Made by a program: the position numbers and the translations under genes. From an uncultured Chitinophaga sp. (GTDB lineage: Bacteria > Bacteroidota > Bacteroidia > Chitinophagales > Chitinophagaceae), in contig NZ_CAMLHC010000005.1 of the NCBI RefSeq assembly GCF_946479755.1, forward strand, positions 186,001 to 250,000: DNA of 64,000 nt. The letters are read 5' to 3'. The notes beneath the pieces are model-generated. The model saw only the letters and a program-made list of their open reading frames with translations, ran no database searches and had not been told where the DNA came from. Below are positions 16,165 through 23,906 of this stretch, in pieces; the stretch's first letter is position 1; every line of letters begins with the position of its first letter.

Positions 16165-16172
16165 CAAAGCTA
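16165..16172 (-). promoter_or_regulatory. Predicted -7 box (TAGCTTTG) of the RNase Z-like gene
   Basis: An exact match to TAnnTTTG on the minus strand, ending 4 bases before the ATG at 16160. Transcription would begin at or very near the start codon. Confidence 0.45.
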
Positions 16173-16241
16173 CGCATATTAACGGCTGCTTTTTGCAACG
16201 ACGGTGTAAAAATAGAATGGGCGGGCATCGGCGGAAATACT

Positions 16242-16283
16242 TAATTTTGTGGCATGCGGTTCGTTCCTGTAATCATACCGCAT
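16242..16283 (+). promoter_or_regulatory. Promoter and operator candidate of the P1B-4 ATPase gene
   Basis: The -7 box TAATTTTG (16242-16249) is followed at once by an inverted repeat ATGCGGT (16254-16260) / ACCGCAT (16277-16283) with a 16-base spacer, covering the expected transcription start. This is the position expected for a metal-sensing repressor. No regulator gene lies next to it. Confidence 0.5.
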
Positions 16284-16374
16284 ACCCTGATAATTTTCCA
16301 TCAACAAGCATCATTGAGACTGCCTGTGCGTTCCTGACGTGCAACAGCATTTTTGTGCCCATAAAAGCGTTATC

Positions 16375-18456
16375 ATGAAAGAAAATATGACCGCAACGCC
16401 CACTGCTCCCAAACCGGCCCATGCCTGCGACGGCGGCCATCAACACAAGCCCGGAGAGAAACATGACCATGATCACGGTCACGCCCATACGATGATGATA
16501 TTCGGTAAAAACACAGAGCTGTATTTCAGCCTCCTGTGCGGCGCCACGCTGGCCATCGCCTGGATACTAGGGCGCACGCTCGTAGCCGCAGGCTCCATGC
16601 CGGAAGGCGCACTGTTGCCCATCCTCATCGCTTCCTATATTTTCGGCGGCTTCTATACCGCCAAAGAAGCCATCGAAACCATCTCCAAAGGCGGTTTTGA
16701 AATCGACTTTCTCATGCTGGTAGCAGCAGCCGGCGCGGCCATCCTCGGCAAATGGGAAGAAGGCGCCCTGCTCCTGTTCCTCTTCAGCCTCGGCCACTCC
16801 CTGGAACACTACGCCATGGAGAAAGCCCGTAAATCCATCACCGCCCTGGCAGACCTGGCGCCTAAAACCGCCCTGCTCAAAACCGGCAGCGGCACGAAAG
16901 AAGTGGATACAGCTGAACTGAAAGCCGGCGATATCATCGTGGTAAGACCCAATACCAAAATATCCGCCGACGGCATCGTCGTGGCCGGCAACAGCAGCGT
17001 AGACCAGGCGCCCATCACCGGGGAAAGCGTACCGGTCGACAAATCGCCGGTCGATGATCCTTCTTCCGCCTTACAACAGGTAAAACAACTAAACGCCCGT
17101 TATAAAGTATTTTCCGGTTCCATCAATGGCAACGGCTCCCTCGAAATCATGGTGAGCCAGCCCGCCAGCGATTCCACCATCTCCCGCCTCGTGAAGATGG
17201 TCAACGAAGCACAGTCCCAGAAATCACCCACGCAGCAGTTCACCGACCGCTTCCAGCGCATCTTCGTCCCTGCTGTGCTGATACTCGTGCTGCTGCTATG
17301 CTTCGCGTTCCTGGTGCTCGACGAACCTTTCAGCGCCAGTTTCTACCGCGCCATGTCAGTACTGGTAGCCGCCAGCCCCTGCGCACTGGCGATCTCCACC
17401 CCCAGCGCCGTATTGAGCGGCGTGGCCAGAGCGGCCCGCATGGGCGTGCTCATCAAAGGCGGCCGCCCGCTGGAAGACCTGGGCAACCTGACCGCTGTTG
17501 CCTTCGATAAAACCGGCACCCTCACGGAAGGTAAACCGAAACTGACCAACGTGGTGCCGGTGAACGGTCATAGTGAAACCGACCTGCTACAGGCAGCCGT
17601 GGCCGTGGAAGCCCTCAGCGATCACCCGCTGGCCAAAGCCATCGTACGGGATGGTAAAGCCCGACTCGGCGACACCGCCGTTCCGGAAGCACAACAACTG
17701 GAAGCTGTCCTGGGCAAAGGCATCAAAGCCACCTGGCAGGGCGCACCGGTATATATCGGCAACCTCGCCCTCTTTGAATCACTCGACCAACACCGCCCCT
17801 CCGCTGAACTGACCACGCAGGTACAGGAACTGGAACGCGGCGGCCATACCACCATGGTGGTGCGCAAAGGGACCGTTTACGCGGGTATCATCGCTGTGAT
17901 GGACACACCCCGCCCCGAAGCGGCCGAAGTGCTTAAAACGCTTAAAAACGCGGGAATACGACGCATGATCATGCTTACCGGCGATAACCAGCAGGTGGCC
18001 GACGCTGTAGCGCAACAAATAGGCCTGACCGACGCGTGGGGCAACCTACTGCCGGAACAGAAAGTAGAAGCCATCCAAAAACTGGCCCGTGATGAACATA
18101 AAGTCGCCATGGTAGGCGATGGCGTCAACGACGCCCCCGCCATGGCCAACAGCACCGTCGGTATCGCCATGGGCGCCGCCGGTTCAGATGTGGCGCTGGA
18201 AACAGCAGACATCGCCCTGATGGGGGACAAACTAACGCTCCTGCCCTTCGCCATCGGCCTGAGCAGAACAGCCAGCAGGATCATCAAACAAAACCTCTGG
18301 ATGAGCCTCGGCATGGTAGCCATCCTCATCCCGCTCACCATCACCGGCATCGCCTCCATCGGCCCGGCAGTGATGGCCCACGAAGGCTCTACGCTGGTAG
18401 TGGTATTCAACGGACTACGGCTCCTCGCCTACAATAAAAAAATCCCGGGAAAATAA
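16375..18456 (+). CDS. P1B-4-type heavy-metal-transporting P-type ATPase
   Basis: A 693-residue inner-membrane pump. The N-terminus is His-rich (HACDGGHQHKPGEKHDHDHG) and replaces the usual CxxC metal domain. Actuator motif: APITGESVPVDKS. The membrane metal-site motif is S334-P-C336 rather than CPC. The phosphorylated Asp is D378 in DKTGTLTEGK, and the hinge is GDGVNDAPAM. The last membrane segment holds H669-E-G-S-T673. SPC together with HEGxT defines the P1B-4 subgroup, whose members export Co2+, Fe2+ or Zn2+. The exact metal is not decidable here. The start chosen is the ATG at 16375, not one 12 codons upstream that lacks family resemblance. Transcription ends at a hairpin that overlaps the stop codon. 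Confidence 0.92.
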   Translation: MKENMTATPTAPKPAHACDGGHQHKPGEKHDHDHGHAHTMMIFGKNTELYFSLLCGATLAIAWILGRTLVAAGSMPEGALLPILIASYIFGGFYTAKEAIETISKGGFEIDFLMLVAAAGAAILGKWEEGALLLFLFSLGHSLEHYAMEKARKSITALADLAPKTALLKTGSGTKEVDTAELKAGDIIVVRPNTKISADGIVVAGNSSVDQAPITGESVPVDKSPVDDPSSALQQVKQLNARYKVFSGSINGNGSLEIMVSQPASDSTISRLVKMVNEAQSQKSPTQQFTDRFQRIFVPAVLILVLLLCFAFLVLDEPFSASFYRAMSVLVAASPCALAISTPSAVLSGVARAARMGVLIKGGRPLEDLGNLTAVAFDKTGTLTEGKPKLTNVVPVNGHSETDLLQAAVAVEALSDHPLAKAIVRDGKARLGDTAVPEAQQLEAVLGKGIKATWQGAPVYIGNLALFESLDQHRPSAELTTQVQELERGGHTTMVVRKGTVYAGIIAVMDTPRPEAAEVLKTLKNAGIRRMIMLTGDNQQVADAVAQQIGLTDAWGNLLPEQKVEAIQKLARDEHKVAMVGDGVNDAPAMANSTVGIAMGAAGSDVALETADIALMGDKLTLLPFAIGLSRTASRIIKQNLWMSLGMVAILIPLTITGIASIGPAVMAHEGSTLVVVFNGLRLLAYNKKIPGK

Positions 18457-18467
18457 ACCCCGGGATT
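18441..18467. terminator. Bidirectional terminator between the metal ATPase and DinB genes
   Basis: A 9-bp stem (AATCCCGGG / CCCGGGATT) flanked by A and T runs, between convergent genes. The stem includes the ATPase stop codon region. Confidence 0.8.
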
Positions 18468-18484
18468 TCTTTCCTTTATCACCA

Positions 18485-19003
18485 TCAGGCATAGTGCTTC
18501 CGCAAAAAAGCAGCGATCACCGTCAGGTGATGATTATCGTGTTCTGCTATAAAATACAACATGTCAGCCAGCGACATCTGCTGGCCCAAACGCGGATGCA
18601 TCGCCCGCTTCTCCATATCCGCCGCGGAAAAATGCTCCACCTGTTTGAGGAAATTATCCCTCACCTGCCGGAAATGATACACCAGCTCACTGATCGGATA
18701 CTGATTGTGATGCGCCTCCACCGTCACCTTGTTCTCCGGGTCTGCTGCGGTCAACGTGCCGCCCGCCAGCAAATCCTCCAGCCGCTTGTCGTGCAGCAGC
18801 TCAATGTCCGCAAGATGACCGATATGCTCCTTCACCGACCATTTGCCCTCATCCCGGATCTCCATGATGTCTTCCGGCACCAGCACAGTCATCTCATCCA
18901 GCCGCGGCGCCGTGGCGCGTAAACGCTCCATAAAAAAAGGAACATAGTCTGCCGTATGTCCCAACTGAAAACGACGGTCCGTCCATTTCAATAATGCTGT
19001 CAT
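18485..19003 (-). CDS. DinB-fold protein (YfiT-like)
   Basis: A 172-residue soluble four-helix-bundle protein of the DinB/YfiT superfamily. The three metal-binding His positions are visible in VKEHIGHLADIE and IAEHDNHHLTVI. Relatives transfer thiols such as bacillithiol or act as metal-dependent hydrolases; the substrate here is unknown. It is convergent with the metal ATPase gene and divergent from a second, exported DinB-fold gene. Confidence 0.85.
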   Translation of the reverse strand: MTALLKWTDRRFQLGHTADYVPFFMERLRATAPRLDEMTVLVPEDIMEIRDEGKWSVKEHIGHLADIELLHDKRLEDLLAGGTLTAADPENKVTVEAHHNQYPISELVYHFRQVRDNFLKQVEHFSAADMEKRAMHPRLGQQMSLADMLYFIAEHDNHHLTVIAAFLRKHYA

Positions 19004-19091
19004 AAATTAAAGCCTCCCGTAATGGTAACGCCTCACTAACGGAATTGTTGCCCTTTTTCCGTTCATAAATTTCCACTTGCCCATACCGCCC

Positions 19092-19110
19092 GAAGCCTTT
19101 ACCTTCGGCC
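19092..19110 (+). promoter_or_regulatory. Promoter-like box within a hairpin upstream of the exported DinB gene
   Basis: TACCTTCG (19100-19107) approximates the TAnnTTTG box and lies inside an inverted repeat CCGAAG / CTTCGG (19092-19110), 36 bases before the gene. The rest of this 140-base gap holds nothing else recognisable. Confidence 0.3.
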
Positions 19111-19143
19111 TATTATTCATCCCCAAATAATTACAACAGCGTT

Positions 19144-19671
19144 ATGAGAAAGCTACTCCCCGTATGGCTGATGCTGGTGTCCGTACAGGTATTCGGACAA
19201 ACGGCCACGCCTACCCTGAAATCTGTTTTATTAGCTCAACTCCGCAGCACCCACAACAAGGCTGACTGGTTTGTACCAGCCAACACTGCCGTGGCGGGCC
19301 TCACAGCGGAACAGGCCAACTGGAAAGACAACAGTGGCAACCACTCGGTAGGCCAGCTGGTACAACACCTCGTTTTCTGGAACGAACGGCAGCTCAGCAA
19401 ATTCCTCGGAAAAGAAGTAAAAGACTTTAAAGGCGACAACAACGAAACATTCGCCAATGTAGACAAAGCCAGCTGGGAAACAGCCGTAAAAAAACTGGAC
19501 GAAATACTCTCCGGGCTGGAACAGTTCGTGGAAAAAGCGGATGAGAAAACACTCACCGCCGCAGCCGGCAACATCGCCAACATCTCCGCCCACAACGCCT
19601 ATCATACCGGACAAATCATCTTCGTCCGCAAAGAACAGGGATCGTGGAACCCTGAAAACGGCGTAAAATAA
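19144..19671 (+). CDS. Exported DinB-fold protein
   Basis: A 175-residue protein with a cleavable signal peptide (MRKLLPVWLMLVSVQVFGQ, cleavage after about residue 19), so periplasmic. The body is a DinB-like helix bundle: HSVGQLVQHLVFWNERQL carries one His ligand and ISAHNAYHTGQIIFVRKEQG carries two. This is a common Bacteroidota subfamily without a known substrate. Its stop codon is directly followed by a family A repeat. Confidence 0.85.
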   Translation: MRKLLPVWLMLVSVQVFGQTATPTLKSVLLAQLRSTHNKADWFVPANTAVAGLTAEQANWKDNSGNHSVGQLVQHLVFWNERQLSKFLGKEVKDFKGDNNETFANVDKASWETAVKKLDEILSGLEQFVEKADEKTLTAAAGNIANISAHNAYHTGQIIFVRKEQGSWNPENGVK

Positions 19672-19786
19672 TTACGAATTACGGGTTACGAATTACGAAT
19701 TAAAGTTCCGCTTATAGCGCCTTTCATTAGTAACCTCACTATAAGGAAGACCTCAATTCGTAATTCGTAATTCGTAATCCGTAATT
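19672..19786. repeat. Family A inverted repeat between two convergent genes
   Basis: ATTACGAATT units in direct array (about 19672-19702) and in inverted array (about 19755-19786) around a spacer of about 52 bases. The element starts at the base after the DinB stop codon and ends at the base before the mgtA stop codon. It can fold into one long hairpin and may act as a bidirectional terminator. Confidence 0.8.
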
Positions 19787-22498
19787 TCAAAGCCAGCTGT
19801 GAAAACGCCGGATGAACCAGCTTTTCACCCATTGGGTCAACAAACAATAGCCTGCCAGTATAGCGAACAGAAATGGAAAATACTGCATGGGCAGCGGCTG
19901 CATTTTTAAAGCAGCGGCCAGCGGAGAAAACGGCAGCAGGATACCCACTACCATCACCAGCGTAGTCAGCGCCAGCACCGGCGCGGTAGCCCAACTCTGT
20001 ATAAACGGCACCTTCCGCGTACGGATCATATGCACGATCAGCGTCTGCGATAACAACCCCTCTATAAACCACCCACTCTGGAAAAAGGCCTGATGCTCCG
20101 GCGTATTCGCCCTGAAGAAGAAAAACAACAGCGCAAAGGTCACGTAATCAAAAACAGAACTGATAGGCCCGATAAAAAACATAAACCGCGCAATCCCGGA
20201 AGCATCCCATTTCTTCGGCTCCGCCAGGTATTCCTTGTCCATCCGGTCCCACGGGATAGCGATCTGCGAAATGTCATACAACAGGTTCTGTACCAGCAGC
20301 TGAACAGGCAACATCGGCAGGAACGGCAGAAAGGCACTGGCGCCTAACATGCTGAACATATTCCCGAAATTGCTGCTGGCTGTCATCTTGATATACTTGA
20401 TGATATTACCGAAAGTTCTTCTCCCGTAAATCACGCCTTTCCGTAATACCATCAGGTCTTTCTCCAGCAAAATAATGTCCGCGCTTTCTTTCGCAATATC
20501 CGTGGCGGTGTCTACAGAGATGCCAACATCCGCTTCCCGCAGGGCTGCCGCATCGTTGATGCCATCGCCCATAAAACCAACGGTATGTCCTTTCTGCTGC
20601 AATACTTTTACCACACGCGTCTTCTGTAACGGACTGAGTTTGGCGAAGATGCTGATATGATCGATTTCTTTCGTTAACTCCGCATCGCTGATATTGTCCA
20701 GCTCCGGCCCCAGCAGGATATTGCTGACCGGTATCCCCACATCCCGGCAGATCTTCCTGGTCACAATTTCGTTGTCGCCGGTCAGCACTTTCAGCGTCAC
20801 GCCCAGCTGCTGCAACGCTTCGATAGAAGGCTGTGCAGACGGTTTGGCCGGGTCCAGGAAACCAATGAAGCCCGTCAGCGTCATATGGTTTTCATCGGCC
20901 ACACCGTAAGTGAGCGCGCGGTTGTCGAACTCCCTGATGGCGACCAGCAGCACCCGCAGCCCTTCTTCATTGAGCTTGCGGGAAATACGGAGGATATGAT
21001 TGCGCATCCCTTCGTCCAGTACCATCACGTTATCATTTTCAGAATGAAGTTCCTTGTCTTCTCCGGGGTTAAAAGCATGGGAACAAAGGGCCAGCATCTC
21101 TTCCACGGCGCCCTTGCAGATGAGCAGGTGTTTGCCGTTGCGCTGCTGTAATATCACCGACATACGGCGGCGCTGGAAGTCAAAAGGTATTTCATCAATC
21201 TTGGTAAAACGATCGCCTGCCTGCAGATGTTCATGCACTTCCACATGTTCCAGCACCGCCTGGTCCAGCAGGTTTCTCAACCCGGTCTGATAGTAACTGT
21301 TGAGATACGCCCATTTGAGCACTTCTTCATCATCCTGCCCTAACACGTTCAGGTGTCTTTCCAGCACGATCTTATCGATGGTCAGCGTACCGGTTTTATC
21401 AGTGCAGAGAATATCCATGGCGCCGATATTCTGGATGGCATTCAGCCGTTTGACGATCACCTTCCTTTTGCTCATGTTCAGCGCTCCTTTGGCAAGATTG
21501 GCGGTAACGATCATCGGCAGCATCTCGGGAGTAAGCCCTACGGCTACGGCTATCGCAAAAAGCAAAGCAGACACCCAGTCGTGTTTTACAAGTCCGTTGA
21601 TAACGAAAATCAGCGGCACCATCACCAGCATAAACCGGATCAGCAGCCAGCTGACACTGTTGACCCCTTTATCAAAACTGGTTTCCGCCCTTTTGCCGGT
21701 CAGGGTTTTGCTGAAAGAACCGAAGTACGTCTGATCACCGGTATTGACGGCGATGGCGGTGGCAGCGCCGCTGACCACGTTGGTACCGAGATAACAGATG
21801 TTCTCCAGCTCAAACGGTACGCGGCGCTCCGCATCCGCAATGCTGAACTCGCGTTTTTCTACCGGCAGCGCCTCGCCGGTAAGCATCGCCTGGCTGACGA
21901 ACAGGTCTTTGGATTGCAGTACCCTGCAATCGGCGGGTATCATATCTCCGGCAGACAGCAGGAAAATATCGCCAGGCACGATTTCCTGGATGGGGATTTC
22001 CGCTGCGCCGGCAGGATGCCGCAGCACCATGGCGGTGGTTTTCACCATGCCCTTCAATTTTTCTGCCGCCCGGTTGCTGCGGTACTCCTGCCAGAAACGC
22101 AATACGGAACTGAGCATGACCATTACGCCTACTACCGTCACAGTCTTATAGTCCTGCTCACCGGGAGCTGCCAGCCATACGTCCATGATCAGCGATATGA
22201 TCGCGATCACCGCCAGCACCGCAATAAAAGGATTGAGAAATGCCTGCAGCAATTGTTTGTACCAGGCCGGGGCTTTTTTATGGGTGATTTCATTCAGGCC
22301 AAACAACCAGCGTTTGGTCTGTACCTGGTTATCTGTCAGACCGCCTTCCTGGCTGTCCAACAGGTTCATCGTACCAGCCCTGTCACTCCGCGCTACCTGG
22401 CGGAGCTTTTTGGCGGCTACTACGTTAAAACCATCTGCCGTTACCTGCTGTGTAAAAGGGATATGCCGCCGGATGCTGCCTGCTGCTGTTCTGATCAT
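19787..22498 (-). CDS. mgtA: MgtA/MgtB-type magnesium-importing P-type ATPase
   Basis: A 903-residue inner-membrane P3B ATPase that imports Mg2+. Visible motifs: actuator TGEALPVEKRE, phosphorylated Asp D367 in CTDKTGTLTIDK, nucleotide domain KGAVEEMLALC, hinge GFMGDGINDAAALREADVGISVD, and the family-typical C-terminal SGWFIEGLLSQTLIVHMIRTRK. The N-terminal KRWLFGLNEITHKKAPAWYKQLLQAFLNPF matches the MgtA cation-ATPase N domain. Length is normal. Upstream lies an unusually clear regulatory region: a -7 box, a hairpin and four 11-bp-phased direct repeats (22623-22692). The leader from the predicted start site to the ATG is about 120 bases. The stop abuts a family A repeat. Confidence 0.95.
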   Translation of the reverse strand: MIRTAAGSIRRHIPFTQQVTADGFNVVAAKKLRQVARSDRAGTMNLLDSQEGGLTDNQVQTKRWLFGLNEITHKKAPAWYKQLLQAFLNPFIAVLAVIAIISLIMDVWLAAPGEQDYKTVTVVGVMVMLSSVLRFWQEYRSNRAAEKLKGMVKTTAMVLRHPAGAAEIPIQEIVPGDIFLLSAGDMIPADCRVLQSKDLFVSQAMLTGEALPVEKREFSIADAERRVPFELENICYLGTNVVSGAATAIAVNTGDQTYFGSFSKTLTGKRAETSFDKGVNSVSWLLIRFMLVMVPLIFVINGLVKHDWVSALLFAIAVAVGLTPEMLPMIVTANLAKGALNMSKRKVIVKRLNAIQNIGAMDILCTDKTGTLTIDKIVLERHLNVLGQDDEEVLKWAYLNSYYQTGLRNLLDQAVLEHVEVHEHLQAGDRFTKIDEIPFDFQRRRMSVILQQRNGKHLLICKGAVEEMLALCSHAFNPGEDKELHSENDNVMVLDEGMRNHILRISRKLNEEGLRVLLVAIREFDNRALTYGVADENHMTLTGFIGFLDPAKPSAQPSIEALQQLGVTLKVLTGDNEIVTRKICRDVGIPVSNILLGPELDNISDAELTKEIDHISIFAKLSPLQKTRVVKVLQQKGHTVGFMGDGINDAAALREADVGISVDTATDIAKESADIILLEKDLMVLRKGVIYGRRTFGNIIKYIKMTASSNFGNMFSMLGASAFLPFLPMLPVQLLVQNLLYDISQIAIPWDRMDKEYLAEPKKWDASGIARFMFFIGPISSVFDYVTFALLFFFFRANTPEHQAFFQSGWFIEGLLSQTLIVHMIRTRKVPFIQSWATAPVLALTTLVMVVGILLPFSPLAAALKMQPLPMQYFPFLFAILAGYCLLTQWVKSWFIRRFHSWL

Positions 22499-22622
22499 GA
22501 CTGTAGAATAATTTAATGGTCAGCCGGGCGGCCACTGATCAGGGAGAACAAGGGGCAGCCTGGCGTACATTACCGGTATGTCCGGGTCCTGCGTCCATAA
22601 TGATGAATGTTTGTTGACAGGA

Positions 22623-22692
22623 CAAAAATACTACAGCCTGCACTGGCAGGCTGTTAGAGAGGCTTTAGAAAAATATTAGAAATTCATTAGAA
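22623..22692 (-). promoter_or_regulatory. mgtA control region: -7 box, hairpin and four phased TTAGAA repeats
   Basis: On the minus strand TATTTTTG (22623-22630) fits TAnnTTTG. Next to it is a 9-bp palindrome, ACAGCCTGC / GCAGGCTGT (22633-22654). Upstream of that are four hexamers at exact 11-base intervals (plus-strand starts 22654, 22665, 22676, 22687: TTAGAG, then TTAGAA three times). One-turn spacing is the hallmark of OmpR/PhoB-family response-regulator sites. No two-component regulator of that family is encoded in the window. Confidence 0.7.
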
Positions 22693-22701
22693 CGGCAGGC
22701 G

Positions 22702-23352
22702 CTATTTTCTGACCAGCTTGGTGATCACATCGTGATTATAGCTGATCACGGATGGGATGCCTTCTACGGAACTGGTTTTGGAGAAGAGTATACGTGATTT
22801 CAATATCAGCGTATCTCCTTTCCAGCTCAGTTTGGAAGCCATCGGCTGCCCGGTCATGGAACCTTCCATGCCCGGAAAAGAAGCCGTAGCGCCCTGCGAA
22901 TACAGGGAGTCATTGGCTTTCAGTTCATAAGCCGCCTTACTTTCAGCAGCAGGCATGGTCATGCGCAATGGCGCATCCTGTGATGCCACCAGCTCATTGT
23001 TGATATAAGTAGCGCTTTTCACTTTTGTATCGATGGTATAACTGATATCTTTGGACATCATCATGCGTTCATCGAAGGTAACGGTACCTTTATTTTCTGT
23101 GCTGATATAATCGGTGTTGGTAATCCCTTTTAACGTATTCCCCTCCATATCGGTAGCCGATGTGACCGACTGCCCTTTCAGCTCTACGCCTGCAAATTTC
23201 CAGGTGCCCATCAGTTTATTATCGGACGGATTAGGATTAGTGCCCGGCGGGGTGACGGTGGGGTCCGGATCAGGGCCAGCCATAGGTCCTTTGGTACAGG
23301 AGGCAAACAACAAAGCGGCACATGCTGCAAGGAATAGATAGGTACGGGTCAT
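22702..23352 (-). CDS. Lipocalin-like exported lipoprotein of unknown function
   Basis: A 216-residue lipoprotein (signal peptide with lipobox FASC) with a Pro-rich linker (PDPDPTVTPPGTNPNPSD) followed by a beta-rich domain that begins LMGTWKFAGVELKG, the opening typical of lipocalin-like DUF domains in Bacteroidota. No catalytic residues are recognised. It lies upstream of mgtA on the same strand, but the mgtA operator sits between them, so they are probably separate units. A -7 box (23382-23389) precedes it. Confidence 0.7.
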   Translation of the reverse strand: MTRTYLFLAACAALLFASCTKGPMAGPDPDPTVTPPGTNPNPSDNKLMGTWKFAGVELKGQSVTSATDMEGNTLKGITNTDYISTENKGTVTFDERMMMSKDISYTIDTKVKSATYINNELVASQDAPLRMTMPAAESKAAYELKANDSLYSQGATASFPGMEGSMTGQPMASKLSWKGDTLILKSRILFSKTSSVEGIPSVISYNHDVITKLVRK

Positions 23353-23381
23353 TGGGTATTTGGTTTGAACAGATAATACGG

Positions 23382-23389
23382 CAAATTTA
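23382..23389 (-). promoter_or_regulatory. Predicted -7 box (TAAATTTG) of the lipoprotein gene
   Basis: An exact TAnnTTTG match on the minus strand, 29 bases before the start codon. Confidence 0.45.
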
Positions 23390-23483
23390 ACACATATTAC
23401 TAATAACCTATATTATTTTGAGGGCAGAAATCTTACAGCGGGTAGATAGCTTATGTTTACTTTTACAGACATTCATTCATTTT

Positions 23484-23906
23484 ATGATCATGAAAACAGC
23501 GGTCAACCGGTATCCTGAATGTGACTACAAAGGTAAAACAAGAGGTCTGAACGACGCAATGGAGCTACTTCAGGGCAAATGGAAAGTATTGATCATTGCC
23601 GTCCTTTGCTGCCGCGGGCGAAAACGTTTCACCGAGCTACAGCAGGAAGTGGAAGGCATCAGCGCCAAAATGCTGACACGCGAACTGCAGGTCCTCGAAC
23701 TGAACCAGCTGGTGCAGCGGACGGTTTGTTCCACCAAACCGGTGACGGTACAGTATGAGATCACCCCTTACGGCAAAACACTGGAAAAAATTGTCATGCA
23801 GCTGATGGACTGGGGCCTGGGGCACCGCCGCCGCATTATGTCCGCTACATTGTCTGCAAACTCTTTACCGGGTTCCTCATCGCTGTGCGTACAGCCTGAT
23901 AGCTGA
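23484..23906 (+). CDS. HxlR family transcriptional regulator
   Basis: A 140-residue winged-helix regulator. The family motif is LNDAMELLQGKWKVLIIAVL, followed by RFTELQQEVEGISAKMLTRELQVLE and the wing VQYEITPYGKTLEKIV. The usual conserved Cys near the N-terminus is present (YPECDY), as in redox- or aldehyde-sensing members. The start is placed at the ATG at 23484; the open frame reaches back to 23418 without homology. The last 62 bases overlap the 3' end of the convergent permease gene. Confidence 0.88.
   Translation: MIMKTAVNRYPECDYKGKTRGLNDAMELLQGKWKVLIIAVLCCRGRKRFTELQQEVEGISAKMLTRELQVLELNQLVQRTVCSTKPVTVQYEITPYGKTLEKIVMQLMDWGLGHRRRIMSATLSANSLPGSSSLCVQPDS

Noticed and set aside
22499..22622. 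Mg2+ riboswitch (M-box) in the mgtA leader
   Set aside because: I could not find the M-box pairing pattern in this 120-base leader; the DNA-level repeats explain regulation better.
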